Source: Candidatus Sulfotelmatobacter sp. (GTDB lineage: Bacteria > Acidobacteriota > Terriglobia > Terriglobales > Acidobacteriaceae). Taken from it: 27,162 nt of DNA. The notes beneath the pieces are model-generated. The model was not told the DNA's origin. It worked only from the letters and a program-made list of their open reading frames with translations, and ran no database searches. The stretch spans positions 1 to 27,162 of the forward strand of contig JASHTD010000037.1 in NCBI GenBank assembly GCA_030040725.1, given 5' to 3'. Shown here piece by piece: positions 7,042-14,165 of this stretch (positions are counted from its first letter, which is position 1; the number at the start of each line of letters is the position of its first letter). A program made the translations under genes and the position numbers.

Positions 7042-8157
7042 ATGAAAATTGAAGCTGTCACCATCCGCGAGATTCAAATGCCGCTCGTTCATTTTTTTGA
7101 GACGAGTTTCGGACGCACCTATAGCCGCCGCATTCCACTGCTTACGGTTCACTGCGAGGGAGTCAACGGCTGGGGGGAATGTGTTGCCGGCGAAGATCCG
7201 TTCTACAGCAGCGAGTGGGCAGAAACTGCCTGGCCTACCATCACTCACTACCTTGCGCCCGCGCTGATCGGGCGCAATCTCGAGTCGGCGCGGGATTGCA
7301 CCGCGCTTTTTTCGAAAGTGCGCGGGCACCGCATGGCAAAAGCCGCTCTGGAGAATGCGATATGGGATGCGGAGGCGAAGCAAAAAAAGATGCCGCTATG
7401 GAAGCTGCTCGGCGGCACGCGCAGCGAGATTCCTTGTGGTGTCTCGATCGGCATTCAGGATTCGGTTGAGCAACTGCTCGAGAAAATTCAGACCGAGCTG
7501 GCTGCCGGCTATCGCCGCATCAAGGTAAAAGTGAAACCCGGCTGGGATGTAAATGTGCTGGAGAAGATTCGCGCCCGCTGGCCGGAGATCACGTTAAGCT
7601 GCGACGCGAACTCCGCTTATACGCTCGATCAGGTCGAGCACTTGCGGAAATTCGATCAGTTTAACTTGCTGATGATCGAGCAGCCGCTCTGGGATGACGA
7701 CATTTTTTACCACGGGCGATTACAGAAAGAACTCAGAACCGCCCTTTGCCTCGATGAATCAATCATCAGCGCGCGCAAGGCTGCAATTGCTCTGGAAATC
7801 GGCGCATGCCGAATCATTAATATCAAAGTTGGTCGGGTCGGCGGGTTCAGCGAGGCCCGGCATATTCACGACATTTGTCATTCGCAAAAGATTCCCGTCT
7901 GGTGTGGCGGCATGCTGGAGTCGGGCATTGGCCGCGCTCACAACATTGCGCTTTCGACATTGGAGAATTTCAGCCTGCCGGGAGACGTCTCCGCCTCAAA
8001 GCGCTACTGGCGGGAAGACATCATCGAGCCGGAAGTCACAGTTTCGCCGCAGGGAACGATCGCCATCAGTTCGGAGCCAGGTACGGGGTATCGAGTGAAA
8101 GAAGATTTCATCGAGAGTTTAACGGTTCGCAAAGAAACTGTGCGCGCAGCCCGGTAA
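7042..8157 (+). CDS. menC: o-Succinylbenzoate synthase / N-succinylamino acid racemase (enolase superfamily)
   Basis: A 371-residue muconate-lactonizing-subgroup enolase-superfamily enzyme of the MenC type-2/NSAR family. Catalytic set by motif: K161-x-K163 in RIKVKVKPGWD, metal ligands D188 (CDANSAY), E213 (MIEQPL) and D238 (LDES), and K262 in NIKVGRVGG. The C-terminal VWCGGMLESGIGRAHN and LPGDVSAS blocks match known N-acylamino acid racemases closely. These enzymes either make o-succinylbenzoate for menaquinone or racemise N-succinyl amino acids, and some do both; sequence alone does not decide. The upstream GNAT gene and the absence of other men genes here favour the racemase role. The start is the ATG at 7042; a GTG at 7018 falls inside the repeat. 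Confidence 0.88.
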   Translation: MKIEAVTIREIQMPLVHFFETSFGRTYSRRIPLLTVHCEGVNGWGECVAGEDPFYSSEWAETAWPTITHYLAPALIGRNLESARDCTALFSKVRGHRMAKAALENAIWDAEAKQKKMPLWKLLGGTRSEIPCGVSIGIQDSVEQLLEKIQTELAAGYRRIKVKVKPGWDVNVLEKIRARWPEITLSCDANSAYTLDQVEHLRKFDQFNLLMIEQPLWDDDIFYHGRLQKELRTALCLDESIISARKAAIALEIGACRIINIKVGRVGGFSEARHIHDICHSQKIPVWCGGMLESGIGRAHNIALSTLENFSLPGDVSASKRYWREDIIEPEVTVSPQGTIAISSEPGTGYRVKEDFIESLTVRKETVRAAR

Positions 8158-8222
8158 TCCTGAGGAACCGACCCAGTGCAATTCTCAGTGAAAAACCGAC
8201 CGACGGGACAATCGAGAGTCGC

Positions 8223-9137
8223 TTACTCCTCGCTTGTCTTTGCATCCGCAGTTTCCGAGCCGCCTTGCCCGAACTTGGCGCTTTCCGTCTCCAGCAGCTT
8301 CACGCCCTGGGCAAAGGTTGTGTCGTCCGGCACTCGCTGGAACTTGGTGAACACTTCATCGGATTTGATGGCGATGCTCTTGAAAAACAATATTTTTCCC
8401 GTGAAGCTCAAAGACATGCGCGAGAGTTCCCAGCAGTTATCGCCGACGTCGGCCTGATTGACCAGGAAATGCCCGCCCCTGTCGAGATGACCCAGAATTC
8501 CCCAGCCGAAGCTCACCGGCTGTGACAAGGTCCCATCGATTTGCGCGATCCGCCGCAGCATAGGGTCAATCAGGATGAACCCTCTCATTCCCAGCAGGAC
8601 CTGCTCCACGTGAGACGGTGGACGGTACGTTGGGTTTGGACGAAATTTCAAACGGATGAGATTCACTCCTTCGCGGCCCATCGTGCGTATGCCGGGAACC
8701 GTCCCCTCATATTCATACAAAAACGCATCGGGCATCGCTTTCATGATGCGGAGTGTGCGGTCGGTGTCTTCTTTCTGCTCGCGCTGTTTGCGTTTCAGTT
8801 GATCAGGATTGCTCACCAGTCCGGCCAGGCGACCCTTTTCATCCTGCATTTGTTGTGGAGTCAGAGGCTTGTCGTTGTAAGCGACAGTCATTCCGGCCAT
8901 CCCATCGCGGGTTTCCACATAGATTCTGGTCTGTGAACCTTGCGGAGTGCTTTTTCGGTCACGGAACATGTGCTTCATCCCGCTGGCATCTCCGTTTCCA
9001 GCAGCCGTTTCGTTGGCCACCGTGGCGCGCACCAGTTCAATAGGGGCGATCTGCGGTTCCTCTGCGAACGAAGGAACGTTTCCGATACCGGTCAGACACG
9101 CCGACAGCAATGAGAGTACGAGAATTCTAAGAACCAT
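8223..9137 (-). CDS. Secreted protein of unknown function
   Basis: I do not recognise a named family. From the ATG at 9137 the product has 304 residues, with an N-terminal signal peptide (MVLRILVLSLLSACLTGIG...SFAEEP). The mature part has a charged, helical middle (EKGRLAGL...KRKQREQKEDTDRTLRIMKAMP), then a beta-rich half with FLYEYEGT, LIRLKFRPNPTYRPP, GMRGFILIDPMLRRIAQIDGTL and GILGHLDRGGHFLVNQ. Alternating strands and the 'DPMLRRIAQIDG' turn recall LolA/outer-membrane lipoprotein-sorting folds, but this is a guess. The frame opens with a TTG at 9179; the start at 9137 places the signal peptide properly. It converges on the racemase gene and diverges from bactofilin. Confidence 0.7.
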   Translation of the reverse strand: MVLRILVLSLLSACLTGIGNVPSFAEEPQIAPIELVRATVANETAAGNGDASGMKHMFRDRKSTPQGSQTRIYVETRDGMAGMTVAYNDKPLTPQQMQDEKGRLAGLVSNPDQLKRKQREQKEDTDRTLRIMKAMPDAFLYEYEGTVPGIRTMGREGVNLIRLKFRPNPTYRPPSHVEQVLLGMRGFILIDPMLRRIAQIDGTLSQPVSFGWGILGHLDRGGHFLVNQADVGDNCWELSRMSLSFTGKILFFKSIAIKSDEVFTKFQRVPDDTTFAQGVKLLETESAKFGQGGSETADAKTSEE

Positions 9138-9253
9138 TTTTGCCCAGTAACGCTTCAGCAACCTTTCCCAGCATAACAATTAGCCTGGCAATTGGGCAGG
9201 ATGCAATTCTCGACGGAATGTTGACAATCGAGAAGTCGAACCCGTAGCAGCGC

Positions 9254-9283
9254 TTGCCGCACAGTCCCCGCCTTGCGTATAGT
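9254..9283 (+). promoter_or_regulatory. Probable bactofilin promoter
   Basis: TTGCCG (9254-9259), an 18-base spacer and TATAGT (9278-9283), predicting a start near 9290 and a leader of about 80 bases. Confidence 0.5.
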
Positions 9284-9370
9284 CGTTGCAGTGGACGGCT
9301 TTCCGGTTGTACCCCAGGTTCCTCGCAGGAGGGCTGCTCATTTGATTCTCGCACGATCAGGAGCATTTCC

Positions 9371-9715
9371 ATGGGCGCATCTGGCGGTGGTTTGGCGCAA
9401 ATCGGCAAGTCGGTGGTGATCAAGGGCGAGCTTTCGGGCAGCGAAGATCTTTATCTCGACGGGCTTGTGGAAGGTACGATCGCTTTAAAAGGCAACAGTC
9501 TGACGGTAGGGCCGAACGGTCAGGTGAAAGCCAGTATCGACGCCAAAGGCGTTGTCGTGCAGGGTAAACTTGAGGGCAACATACAGGCCAGTGATCGCGT
9601 CGAATTACGCAAGTCTGCCAGCGTTACGGGAGACATCGCCACGCAGCGGATCTCCATCGAAGAGGGCGCGTTTTTGAAGGGGAAGGTCGATATTCACCGC
9701 ACTGACAGCAAGTGA
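9371..9715 (+). CDS. Bactofilin
   Basis: A 114-residue bactofilin, a self-polymerising cytoskeletal protein that organises cell shape, stalks or envelope-associated machines. The core is a right-handed beta-helix made of short repeating strands with regular G-x-hydrophobic rungs: SVVIKGELSGSEDLYLDG, VEGTIALKGNSLTVGPNG, VKASIDAKGVVVQGKLEG, NIQASDRVELRKSASVTG and DIATQRISIEEGAFLKG. Short disordered ends flank it. The frame is open upstream to 9254, but AGGAG 8 bases before the ATG at 9371 and the start of the conserved core fix the start. No M23 peptidase gene, a frequent bactofilin partner, is beside it. Confidence 0.9.
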   Translation: MGASGGGLAQIGKSVVIKGELSGSEDLYLDGLVEGTIALKGNSLTVGPNGQVKASIDAKGVVVQGKLEGNIQASDRVELRKSASVTGDIATQRISIEEGAFLKGKVDIHRTDSK

Positions 9716-9831
9716 GCGGGTAAGGGCTTTGCGGCAGCATCTCGGGCTTACCGGGCGAACCGTGCAGGTCCACGAACTGAGACCCCCGAAGATTCTCCAG
9801 GTTCAATGTCGATCGTTCAAAGCAGATTCGG

Positions 9832-10539
9832 ATGTCTCAGAACCTCATGAAACTTTTTCGTGGTTCCTCAGTACCGGAGACCGCTCCGGCAGAAGCTTCA
9901 TCGAAATTGACCCGGCGCTCCAGCGGGCTAGGAGAGCTGTGGCGCCAATGGGAGACTGCCGAAAACCTGTGTGTTCTCGATCTGGGATCGACCTCGCCTA
10001 CGAACATCCGGCACTTCACCGAACGCGGCCACAAGATTTATAGCGAAGATCTCCTCACCGCTTCTACCGATCCCTCGCTTTTAACCAAAGACGAAAACGG
10101 TACCACCATTCTCGACAGCCGCAAATTTCTTGCCGAGAACCTTGTATATCCCGCTGCCCGCTTCGACGCCATCTTGTGCTGGAACCTGGCCGATTACCTC
10201 GACGAAGGCCTGGTCAAGCCGGTTGTGGGAAGATTGTGGTCAGTACTGAAGCCGGGCGGGATGCTGCTGGCATTTTTTCATACTCGCGACGCGGGACCGG
10301 ATGCGCCGTGTCATCGCTTCCACATTGTCGGACCTGACATTCTGGAGATGCAGAAGATCGAACTCCGGCGAGAAACGCGCCGCGGGCCGACCGGCGCCGT
10401 ACACACGGCGGTTTCACATGGGTTTCAATTGCAGCGTGTATTCAACAACCGCCACATCGAAACTCTGTTCCGCGACTTCGCTTCCATCAAATTCTTTCTC
10501 GCACGCGACAGCATCCGGGAGGTGCTGGTGGTGCGGTAA
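9832..10539 (+). CDS. Class I SAM-dependent methyltransferase-like protein
   Basis: A 235-residue cytoplasmic protein with a Rossmann methyltransferase core. Motif I is a weak VLDLGSTSPTNIRHF (about residues 48-62) where the usual GxGxG is reduced to GSTSP. It is followed by GHKIYSEDL (motif II acidic end), FDAILCWNLADYL (motif IV) and LWSVLKPGGMLLAFFH (motif V/VI), which is well conserved. The C-terminus (HIETLFRDFASIKFFLARDSIREVLVVR) closes the sheet. Because the SAM loop is unusual, activity is uncertain. Substrate is unknown. It follows bactofilin by 116 bases on the same strand and may be co-transcribed. It converges on the next gene. Confidence 0.75.
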   Translation: MSQNLMKLFRGSSVPETAPAEASSKLTRRSSGLGELWRQWETAENLCVLDLGSTSPTNIRHFTERGHKIYSEDLLTASTDPSLLTKDENGTTILDSRKFLAENLVYPAARFDAILCWNLADYLDEGLVKPVVGRLWSVLKPGGMLLAFFHTRDAGPDAPCHRFHIVGPDILEMQKIELRRETRRGPTGAVHTAVSHGFQLQRVFNNRHIETLFRDFASIKFFLARDSIREVLVVR

Positions 10540-10571
10540 GAGTTGTCTCGTAGCACTTTCCTCTCCGGCGA

Positions 10572-11276
10572 TCAATCTCCCTTCCACACAATCACGCCCA
10601 TGCGGAAAAGATAGTGTCGCGAGATCTCCATTTTCGAAGCAGTTTTTGCCGAAGAAGAAATCAGCGCTCGAATTTCGTCGGGAGTATAGGCGCGGCGCAC
10701 CGAGGTTAGTCCGTCGAGCCACGCAACTCGGCTCCCCATGATGGGGAAACTGGCGTACACCAACGCAAGGTGCAGTGGATGCCGCACCAGGTCGTTGATC
10801 AGCAGTGCAACCCGGCTGACGCGCAGGCCCTCTTGCACGAAAGAAATCAACCGCTCGGGCGCAAGGTGATGAGCAAAAAGGCTGCAACTGACCAGGTCAA
10901 AGGCCGCGTCACGGCAAGGCAGCGCTAGCGCGTCCGCGGCAACCGCGGGAGTTCTGTGAGTTTGATCCCGATTCGAATTGCTGCCAGCCGCGAGATGCGA
11001 ATGCGCCTGGTCGATCAGCGTGACTCTTAACGAGATTCCACGCCGCTCCAGTCGATCCCGCACCAGGAGCGGAACTTCCCCCGTGCCAGAGGCAATTTCC
11101 AAAAGCGAGAGATCCGTCTTGCCGGTGGTCTCGGCCGCTCGCTCTACGAGGCTCTGCGTCGTACGAACCCCACCGAACCAGCGGTTGATCCGGCCGAGAG
11201 TTTTCAGAGCAGCTTGAACTTCGGCGAACGAGCAGGCATCGGAATCAAGAATCTCAGGCGCGTCGATTCGCTGCAT
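10572..11276 (-). CDS. Class I SAM-dependent methyltransferase
   Basis: A 234-residue methyltransferase with a well-formed SAM site: LLEIASGTGEVPLLVRDRL (motif I), VTLIDQAHSHL (motif II), VAADALALPCRDAAFDLVSCSLFAHHL (motifs III-IV) and EGLRVSRVALLINDLVRHPLH (motif V). The C-terminal YTPDEIRALI segment is typical of UbiE-like small-molecule methyltransferases, including those beside type III polyketide synthases, but no such synthase is in this window. Substrate is unknown. It starts at the ATG at 11276, 84 bases downstream of the ABC exporter stop on the same strand, so the two may form an operon. Confidence 0.85.
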   Translation of the reverse strand: MQRIDAPEILDSDACSFAEVQAALKTLGRINRWFGGVRTTQSLVERAAETTGKTDLSLLEIASGTGEVPLLVRDRLERRGISLRVTLIDQAHSHLAAGSNSNRDQTHRTPAVAADALALPCRDAAFDLVSCSLFAHHLAPERLISFVQEGLRVSRVALLINDLVRHPLHLALVYASFPIMGSRVAWLDGLTSVRRAYTPDEIRALISSSAKTASKMEISRHYLFRMGVIVWKGD

Positions 11277-11360
11277 GACGGGTCATCGTTGACGTTAGAC
11301 GGCAGAACCGGGGTCACGAAATTCTGCCAACCGTGCTCTAAACTTTGCTTAGACTTTGCT

Positions 11361-13100
11361 TTAAACTTCGGCCAATTCTTCTTCCAGCAGTTGCTTGTTG
11401 TACAGCTCGCTGTAATATCCGTTCAGCGCGATCAGTTCTTCGTGCGTGCCGGTTTCAACGATGCGGCCGTCATGCAGTACGGCTATGCAGTCGGCATTGC
11501 GAACTGTCGAGACGCGGTGAGAAATGAAGATAGTGGTTCGGTCCTGCATCACTTCCCGCAGATGGTTGAGAATCTTGTCCTCCGTATGGGTGTCAACACT
11601 GGAGAGCGCGTCGTCGAGAATGAGGATGCGCGGGTTGCGAATCAGAGCGCGGGCAATGGCCGTGCGCTGCTTTTGCCCGCCGGAGAGCGTAATGCCTCGT
11701 TCGCCTACCATGGTTCGATAGCTCTCTGGGAACTCCTCGATTTCATTGGCTATGCTTGCCGCTGCGGCGGCATCGTGAATCTCTTGATCGCTCGCGGATT
11801 CCACGCCGAGAGCGATGTTGTCACGAATGCGATCGCTGAAGAGAAAGGTTTCCTGCGGCACGAAGCCGATGTTTTTGCGCAACGCGGCGATCGAGAAATC
11901 CCGAATCGGCCGGCCGTCAATCATAACCATCCCCGGTGCGGCGTCATAAATGCGGGGAATCAGGCTCATGAGCGTGCTCTTGCCCGACCCAGTCGGCCCT
12001 ACGATCGCCATGCTGGTCCCCGCCGGAATACGCAGGTTTACGTCGCACAGCACGGGCGTTCCATCGTAGGCGAAATTCAGTCCCCGAAATTCAATTTCGC
12101 CACCTATCTCGCGAATACTTGCTTCTGGCTCATCTTTGATCTCCGGTTGCTCCAGCATGATCTCGTTCAGGCGCACCAGAGACGCGGTGCCGCGCTGAAA
12201 AATGTTGACCACCCAACCCAGGGCGATCACCGGGAAAGTTAACTGCATCATGTAAATCGTGAAGGAGGTGAAGCCCCCGATCTCCATGCGTCCGGCCAGC
12301 ACTTCGCGGCCTCCGATCCAGAGCACCAGCACCATCGCCAGTCCGAGCATGAACTCAAGCTTGGGCCACAACATGCCCATGAGTCGAACCAGCTTCAGGC
12401 TGCGCGAAACATATTCCTGATTCGCCGCCTCAAACGATTTGATTTCCGCTTCCTCCTGCACGTAGGCGCGGATGACGCGAGCCCCCGAAAAATTCTCCTG
12501 CGCGCGCGCCGAGATTTCCGAGAACATCGCCTGGATTCTTTCGAAACGCTCGTGTATCCGCCGGCCGAAGTATTGAATGACAATGCTCACCACGGGCAGC
12601 GGCAAAAAGGCATAAAACGTGAGCTTGGGGCTGATGTGGACCATGAACGACAAGGCCGCGGCGGTAAACACCAGCGTGTTCGCCGAATACATGATCGCCG
12701 GCCCAAGCAGCATGCGGACGGCATTCAAGTCGTTGGTCATACGCGCCATCACGTCGCCGGTGCGCGTGCGCTGGTAATACGAGTAGGAGAGCGTCTCCAG
12801 GTGGGCGAAAAGATCGTTGCGCAGATCAAATTCAATGTCGCGCGAGATGCCGATGACGATCCAGCGAGTCAGAAAAAGAAAAGTTGCGCGAACCGCGGCG
12901 AGTCCCAGCATCTCGAGTGCAAAGAGCAGCAATTTCGCCACGGTGACACGGGTGTTGAGATCGGCGACAGCGTTGCCGATCACTTTCGGCACCAAAACCC
13001 AGGCGCCATTGCTGAATACCACGCATAGCGCGCCAGCGATGAATCCCCAGCGGTATCGCTTGAGATACGGGAGCAGCGGTCGCAGGCTCTTGGGTATCAT
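11361..13100 (-). CDS. ABC exporter (MsbA/MdlA-like half-transporter with degenerate Walker B glutamate)
   Basis: A 579-residue fusion of a six-helix type-IV exporter membrane domain (residues about 15-305) and a nucleotide-binding domain (about 335-575), the usual size for a lipid, peptide or drug exporter half. NBD motifs: Walker A GPTGSGKST (368-376), Q-loop FVPQET, signature LSGGQKQR (472-479), Walker B RILILD (491-496), D-loop SSVD and switch H528. The residue after Walker B, normally the catalytic glutamate, is D497. That is the hallmark of the degenerate member of heterodimeric exporters such as MdlA/BmrC/TM287. No partner gene is adjacent in the window. The substrate cannot be inferred. 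Confidence 0.9.
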   Translation of the reverse strand: MIPKSLRPLLPYLKRYRWGFIAGALCVVFSNGAWVLVPKVIGNAVADLNTRVTVAKLLLFALEMLGLAAVRATFLFLTRWIVIGISRDIEFDLRNDLFAHLETLSYSYYQRTRTGDVMARMTNDLNAVRMLLGPAIMYSANTLVFTAAALSFMVHISPKLTFYAFLPLPVVSIVIQYFGRRIHERFERIQAMFSEISARAQENFSGARVIRAYVQEEAEIKSFEAANQEYVSRSLKLVRLMGMLWPKLEFMLGLAMVLVLWIGGREVLAGRMEIGGFTSFTIYMMQLTFPVIALGWVVNIFQRGTASLVRLNEIMLEQPEIKDEPEASIREIGGEIEFRGLNFAYDGTPVLCDVNLRIPAGTSMAIVGPTGSGKSTLMSLIPRIYDAAPGMVMIDGRPIRDFSIAALRKNIGFVPQETFLFSDRIRDNIALGVESASDQEIHDAAAAASIANEIEEFPESYRTMVGERGITLSGGQKQRTAIARALIRNPRILILDDALSSVDTHTEDKILNHLREVMQDRTTIFISHRVSTVRNADCIAVLHDGRIVETGTHEELIALNGYYSELYNKQLLEEELAEV

Positions 13101-13191
13101 GCAGGTCTGTAGATGAAATTTTAACAGGCAGGTCGCAAACTAAAGGCGGAAGCGGAAGCAATACCTTGCGCCAGCGAGATGATACGGCGGA

Positions 13192-13341
13192 TCAACGACG
13201 ATCAGTGTGGGCGTTCGAGTCACCGGCCATGGCCACGATGTCCGGCTTAAACGCAACTACCGCCAGCGCAGTAAGAGTCGCTCCCCACGCCGCAAAGAAA
13301 ACCCATCCTAAATCGAATACGAATGATTGCAACAGTTCCAT
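13192..13341 (-). CDS. 49-residue membrane microprotein
   Basis: A short frame encodes 49 residues with one hydrophobic helix (LGWVFFAAWGATLTALAVVAF, residues 11-31, with W13 and W19) and a charged hydrophilic tail ending in HTDRR. The ATG at 13341 is preceded by AAGGAG with a 7-base spacer, an ideal ribosome-binding site, which is the main support for calling it a gene. It lies downstream of the Spy/CpxP-like gene on the same strand, with a hairpin between them, and upstream of the ABC exporter. One-helix proteins of this kind often modulate membrane complexes or sensors; the function here is unknown. A link to the adjacent Cpx-like system is inference. Confidence 0.6.
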   Translation of the reverse strand: MELLQSFVFDLGWVFFAAWGATLTALAVVAFKPDIVAMAGDSNAHTDRR

Positions 13342-13379
13342 GGCATCGCTCCTTGGGGGCGAAGACGTGCCGTTTCATC

Positions 13380-13412
13380 GTGCGGGGTCGAGCCTGTGGC
13401 TCGACCCCGCAC
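13380..13412. terminator. Long perfect hairpin after the Spy/CpxP-like gene
   Basis: TGCGGGGTCGAGC (13381-13393) and GCTCGACCCCGCA (13399-13411) are exact reverse complements around CTGTG, with one extra G-C pair outside. It sits 8 bases beyond the stop at 13420 (minus strand). No T run follows, so it may be an attenuator, an mRNA-stabilising stem or a REP-like repeat, not a classical terminator. Confidence 0.55.
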
Positions 13413-13419
13413 AATGCAT

Positions 13420-13947
13420 TTATTGTTCTTGCTGCGAATCGCTGGGCGGAGCATTCTGCATGCGCTGTTGCATGCGGGCCTCGCGTTGCGCCTCTAATTC
13501 TTTCAGCTTGGCCTGCTGATCGGGAGTGAGCATCTGGTAGAGTTCGTTGTGAATGCGAGCCTCTTCCACCTTCATCTGCACCAGCGTCTGCGACTGGGCT
13601 GAAACCAGAGACTGAACCTTAGCGGCGTCGTATGTGCCTTCCACATAGGTTTTCAGTTGTTCATCCAGTTGGTGCATCTGTTGCATCAGCGGATGCATGG
13701 CCGCGTGCTCTTTCTGAAGAACGGCTTTCATTGCAACCTTCTGGTCTTCCGTTATGCCCAATTCCTTGGCATAGAAGTGCAGTAGGGGATGGCCCATTCC
13801 GAACATGTCTGGTCCATGCATCGGCCCGGGCGCTGCCGGCGGAGGCGGAGGCGGCGGGGCCGAATCCGCAGTTTGTGACTTGGCAATCGCGGCGCTCATC
13901 ATTACTGCCAGCGCTGCCGCGAGGAACCGAAAACGAATCGATTTCAT
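13420..13947 (-). CDS. Spy/CpxP-like periplasmic protein (LTxxQ type)
   Basis: A 175-residue exported helical protein. The signal peptide is MKSIRFRFLAAALAVMMSAAIAKS, followed by a proline-rich spacer (PPPPPPP) and a His/Met/Gly patch (PMHGPDMFGMGHP) that could bind metal. The remainder is helical with two LTxxQ-like motifs, LGITEDQK (about residue 63) and MLTPDQQAKL (about residue 138), as in Spy and CpxP, which act as periplasmic chaperones or as negative regulators of CpxA. AGGAG lies 12 bases before the ATG. It is divergent from a CpxRA-like pair and shares with it a region carrying GTAAA/GTCAA boxes. A minus-strand TATAAT at 14020-14025 is its likely -10. Confidence 0.85.
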   Translation of the reverse strand: MKSIRFRFLAAALAVMMSAAIAKSQTADSAPPPPPPPAAPGPMHGPDMFGMGHPLLHFYAKELGITEDQKVAMKAVLQKEHAAMHPLMQQMHQLDEQLKTYVEGTYDAAKVQSLVSAQSQTLVQMKVEEARIHNELYQMLTPDQQAKLKELEAQREARMQQRMQNAPPSDSQQEQ

Positions 13948-14019
13948 TGCTTGTTGAACTCCTGATTTCTTGCCCGAAGACCGGTTCTTTTCCGGAGCCT
14001 TGGACGCATTTTCCGTACG

Positions 14020-14048
14020 ATTATAAGAACACCAGTCAAGGCAGAAAG
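14020..14048 (-). promoter_or_regulatory. Promoter of the Spy/CpxP-like gene
   Basis: Minus-strand perfect TATAAT (14020-14025) with only a poor -35 (CTTTCT, 14043-14048) at 17-base spacing. This is the arrangement expected of an activator-dependent promoter. Regulator boxes lie just upstream from 14051. Confidence 0.5.
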
Positions 14049-14050
14049 TG

Positions 14051-14066
14051 GTAAAAAGAGCGTCAA
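14051..14066. promoter_or_regulatory. CpxR-like box A
   Basis: GTAAA-N6-GTCAA. It is adjacent to the -35 of the Spy-like gene, centred about 45 bases from its predicted start, and 21 bases (two helical turns) from box B. Confidence 0.45.
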
Positions 14067-14071
14067 CCCGA

Positions 14072-14086
14072 GTAAAGTTTTGTCAA
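14072..14086. promoter_or_regulatory. CpxR-like box B
   Basis: GTAAA-N5-GTCAA, close to the E. coli CpxR consensus GTAAA-N5-GTAAA. With three flanking bases it is repeated in inverted orientation as box C (15 of 17 bases match). Confidence 0.55.
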
Positions 14087-14123
14087 ACGGGAAAACACTC
14101 TTTACCCGCTTGGTTTTAATAGT

Positions 14124-14138
14124 TTGACAATTCTTTAC
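14124..14138. promoter_or_regulatory. CpxR-like box C, inverted
   Basis: TTGAC-N5-TTTAC, the reverse complement of GTAAA-N5-GTCAA, 28 bases before the regulator gene. It is placed to control the regulator/kinase operon. An additional TTTAC half-site lies at 14101-14105. Confidence 0.55.
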
Positions 14139-14165
14139 CGCTTGCTGCTGGCAACGTGAGGCACA

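Noticed and set aside
11214..12242. 342-codon plus-strand frame
   Set aside because: Antisense to the ATPase domain of the ABC exporter; composition reflects the complementary codon bias.
13166..13519. 117-codon plus-strand frame
   Set aside because: Overlaps the microprotein with its ideal ribosome-binding site, the palindrome and the end of the Spy-like gene; no recognisable content.
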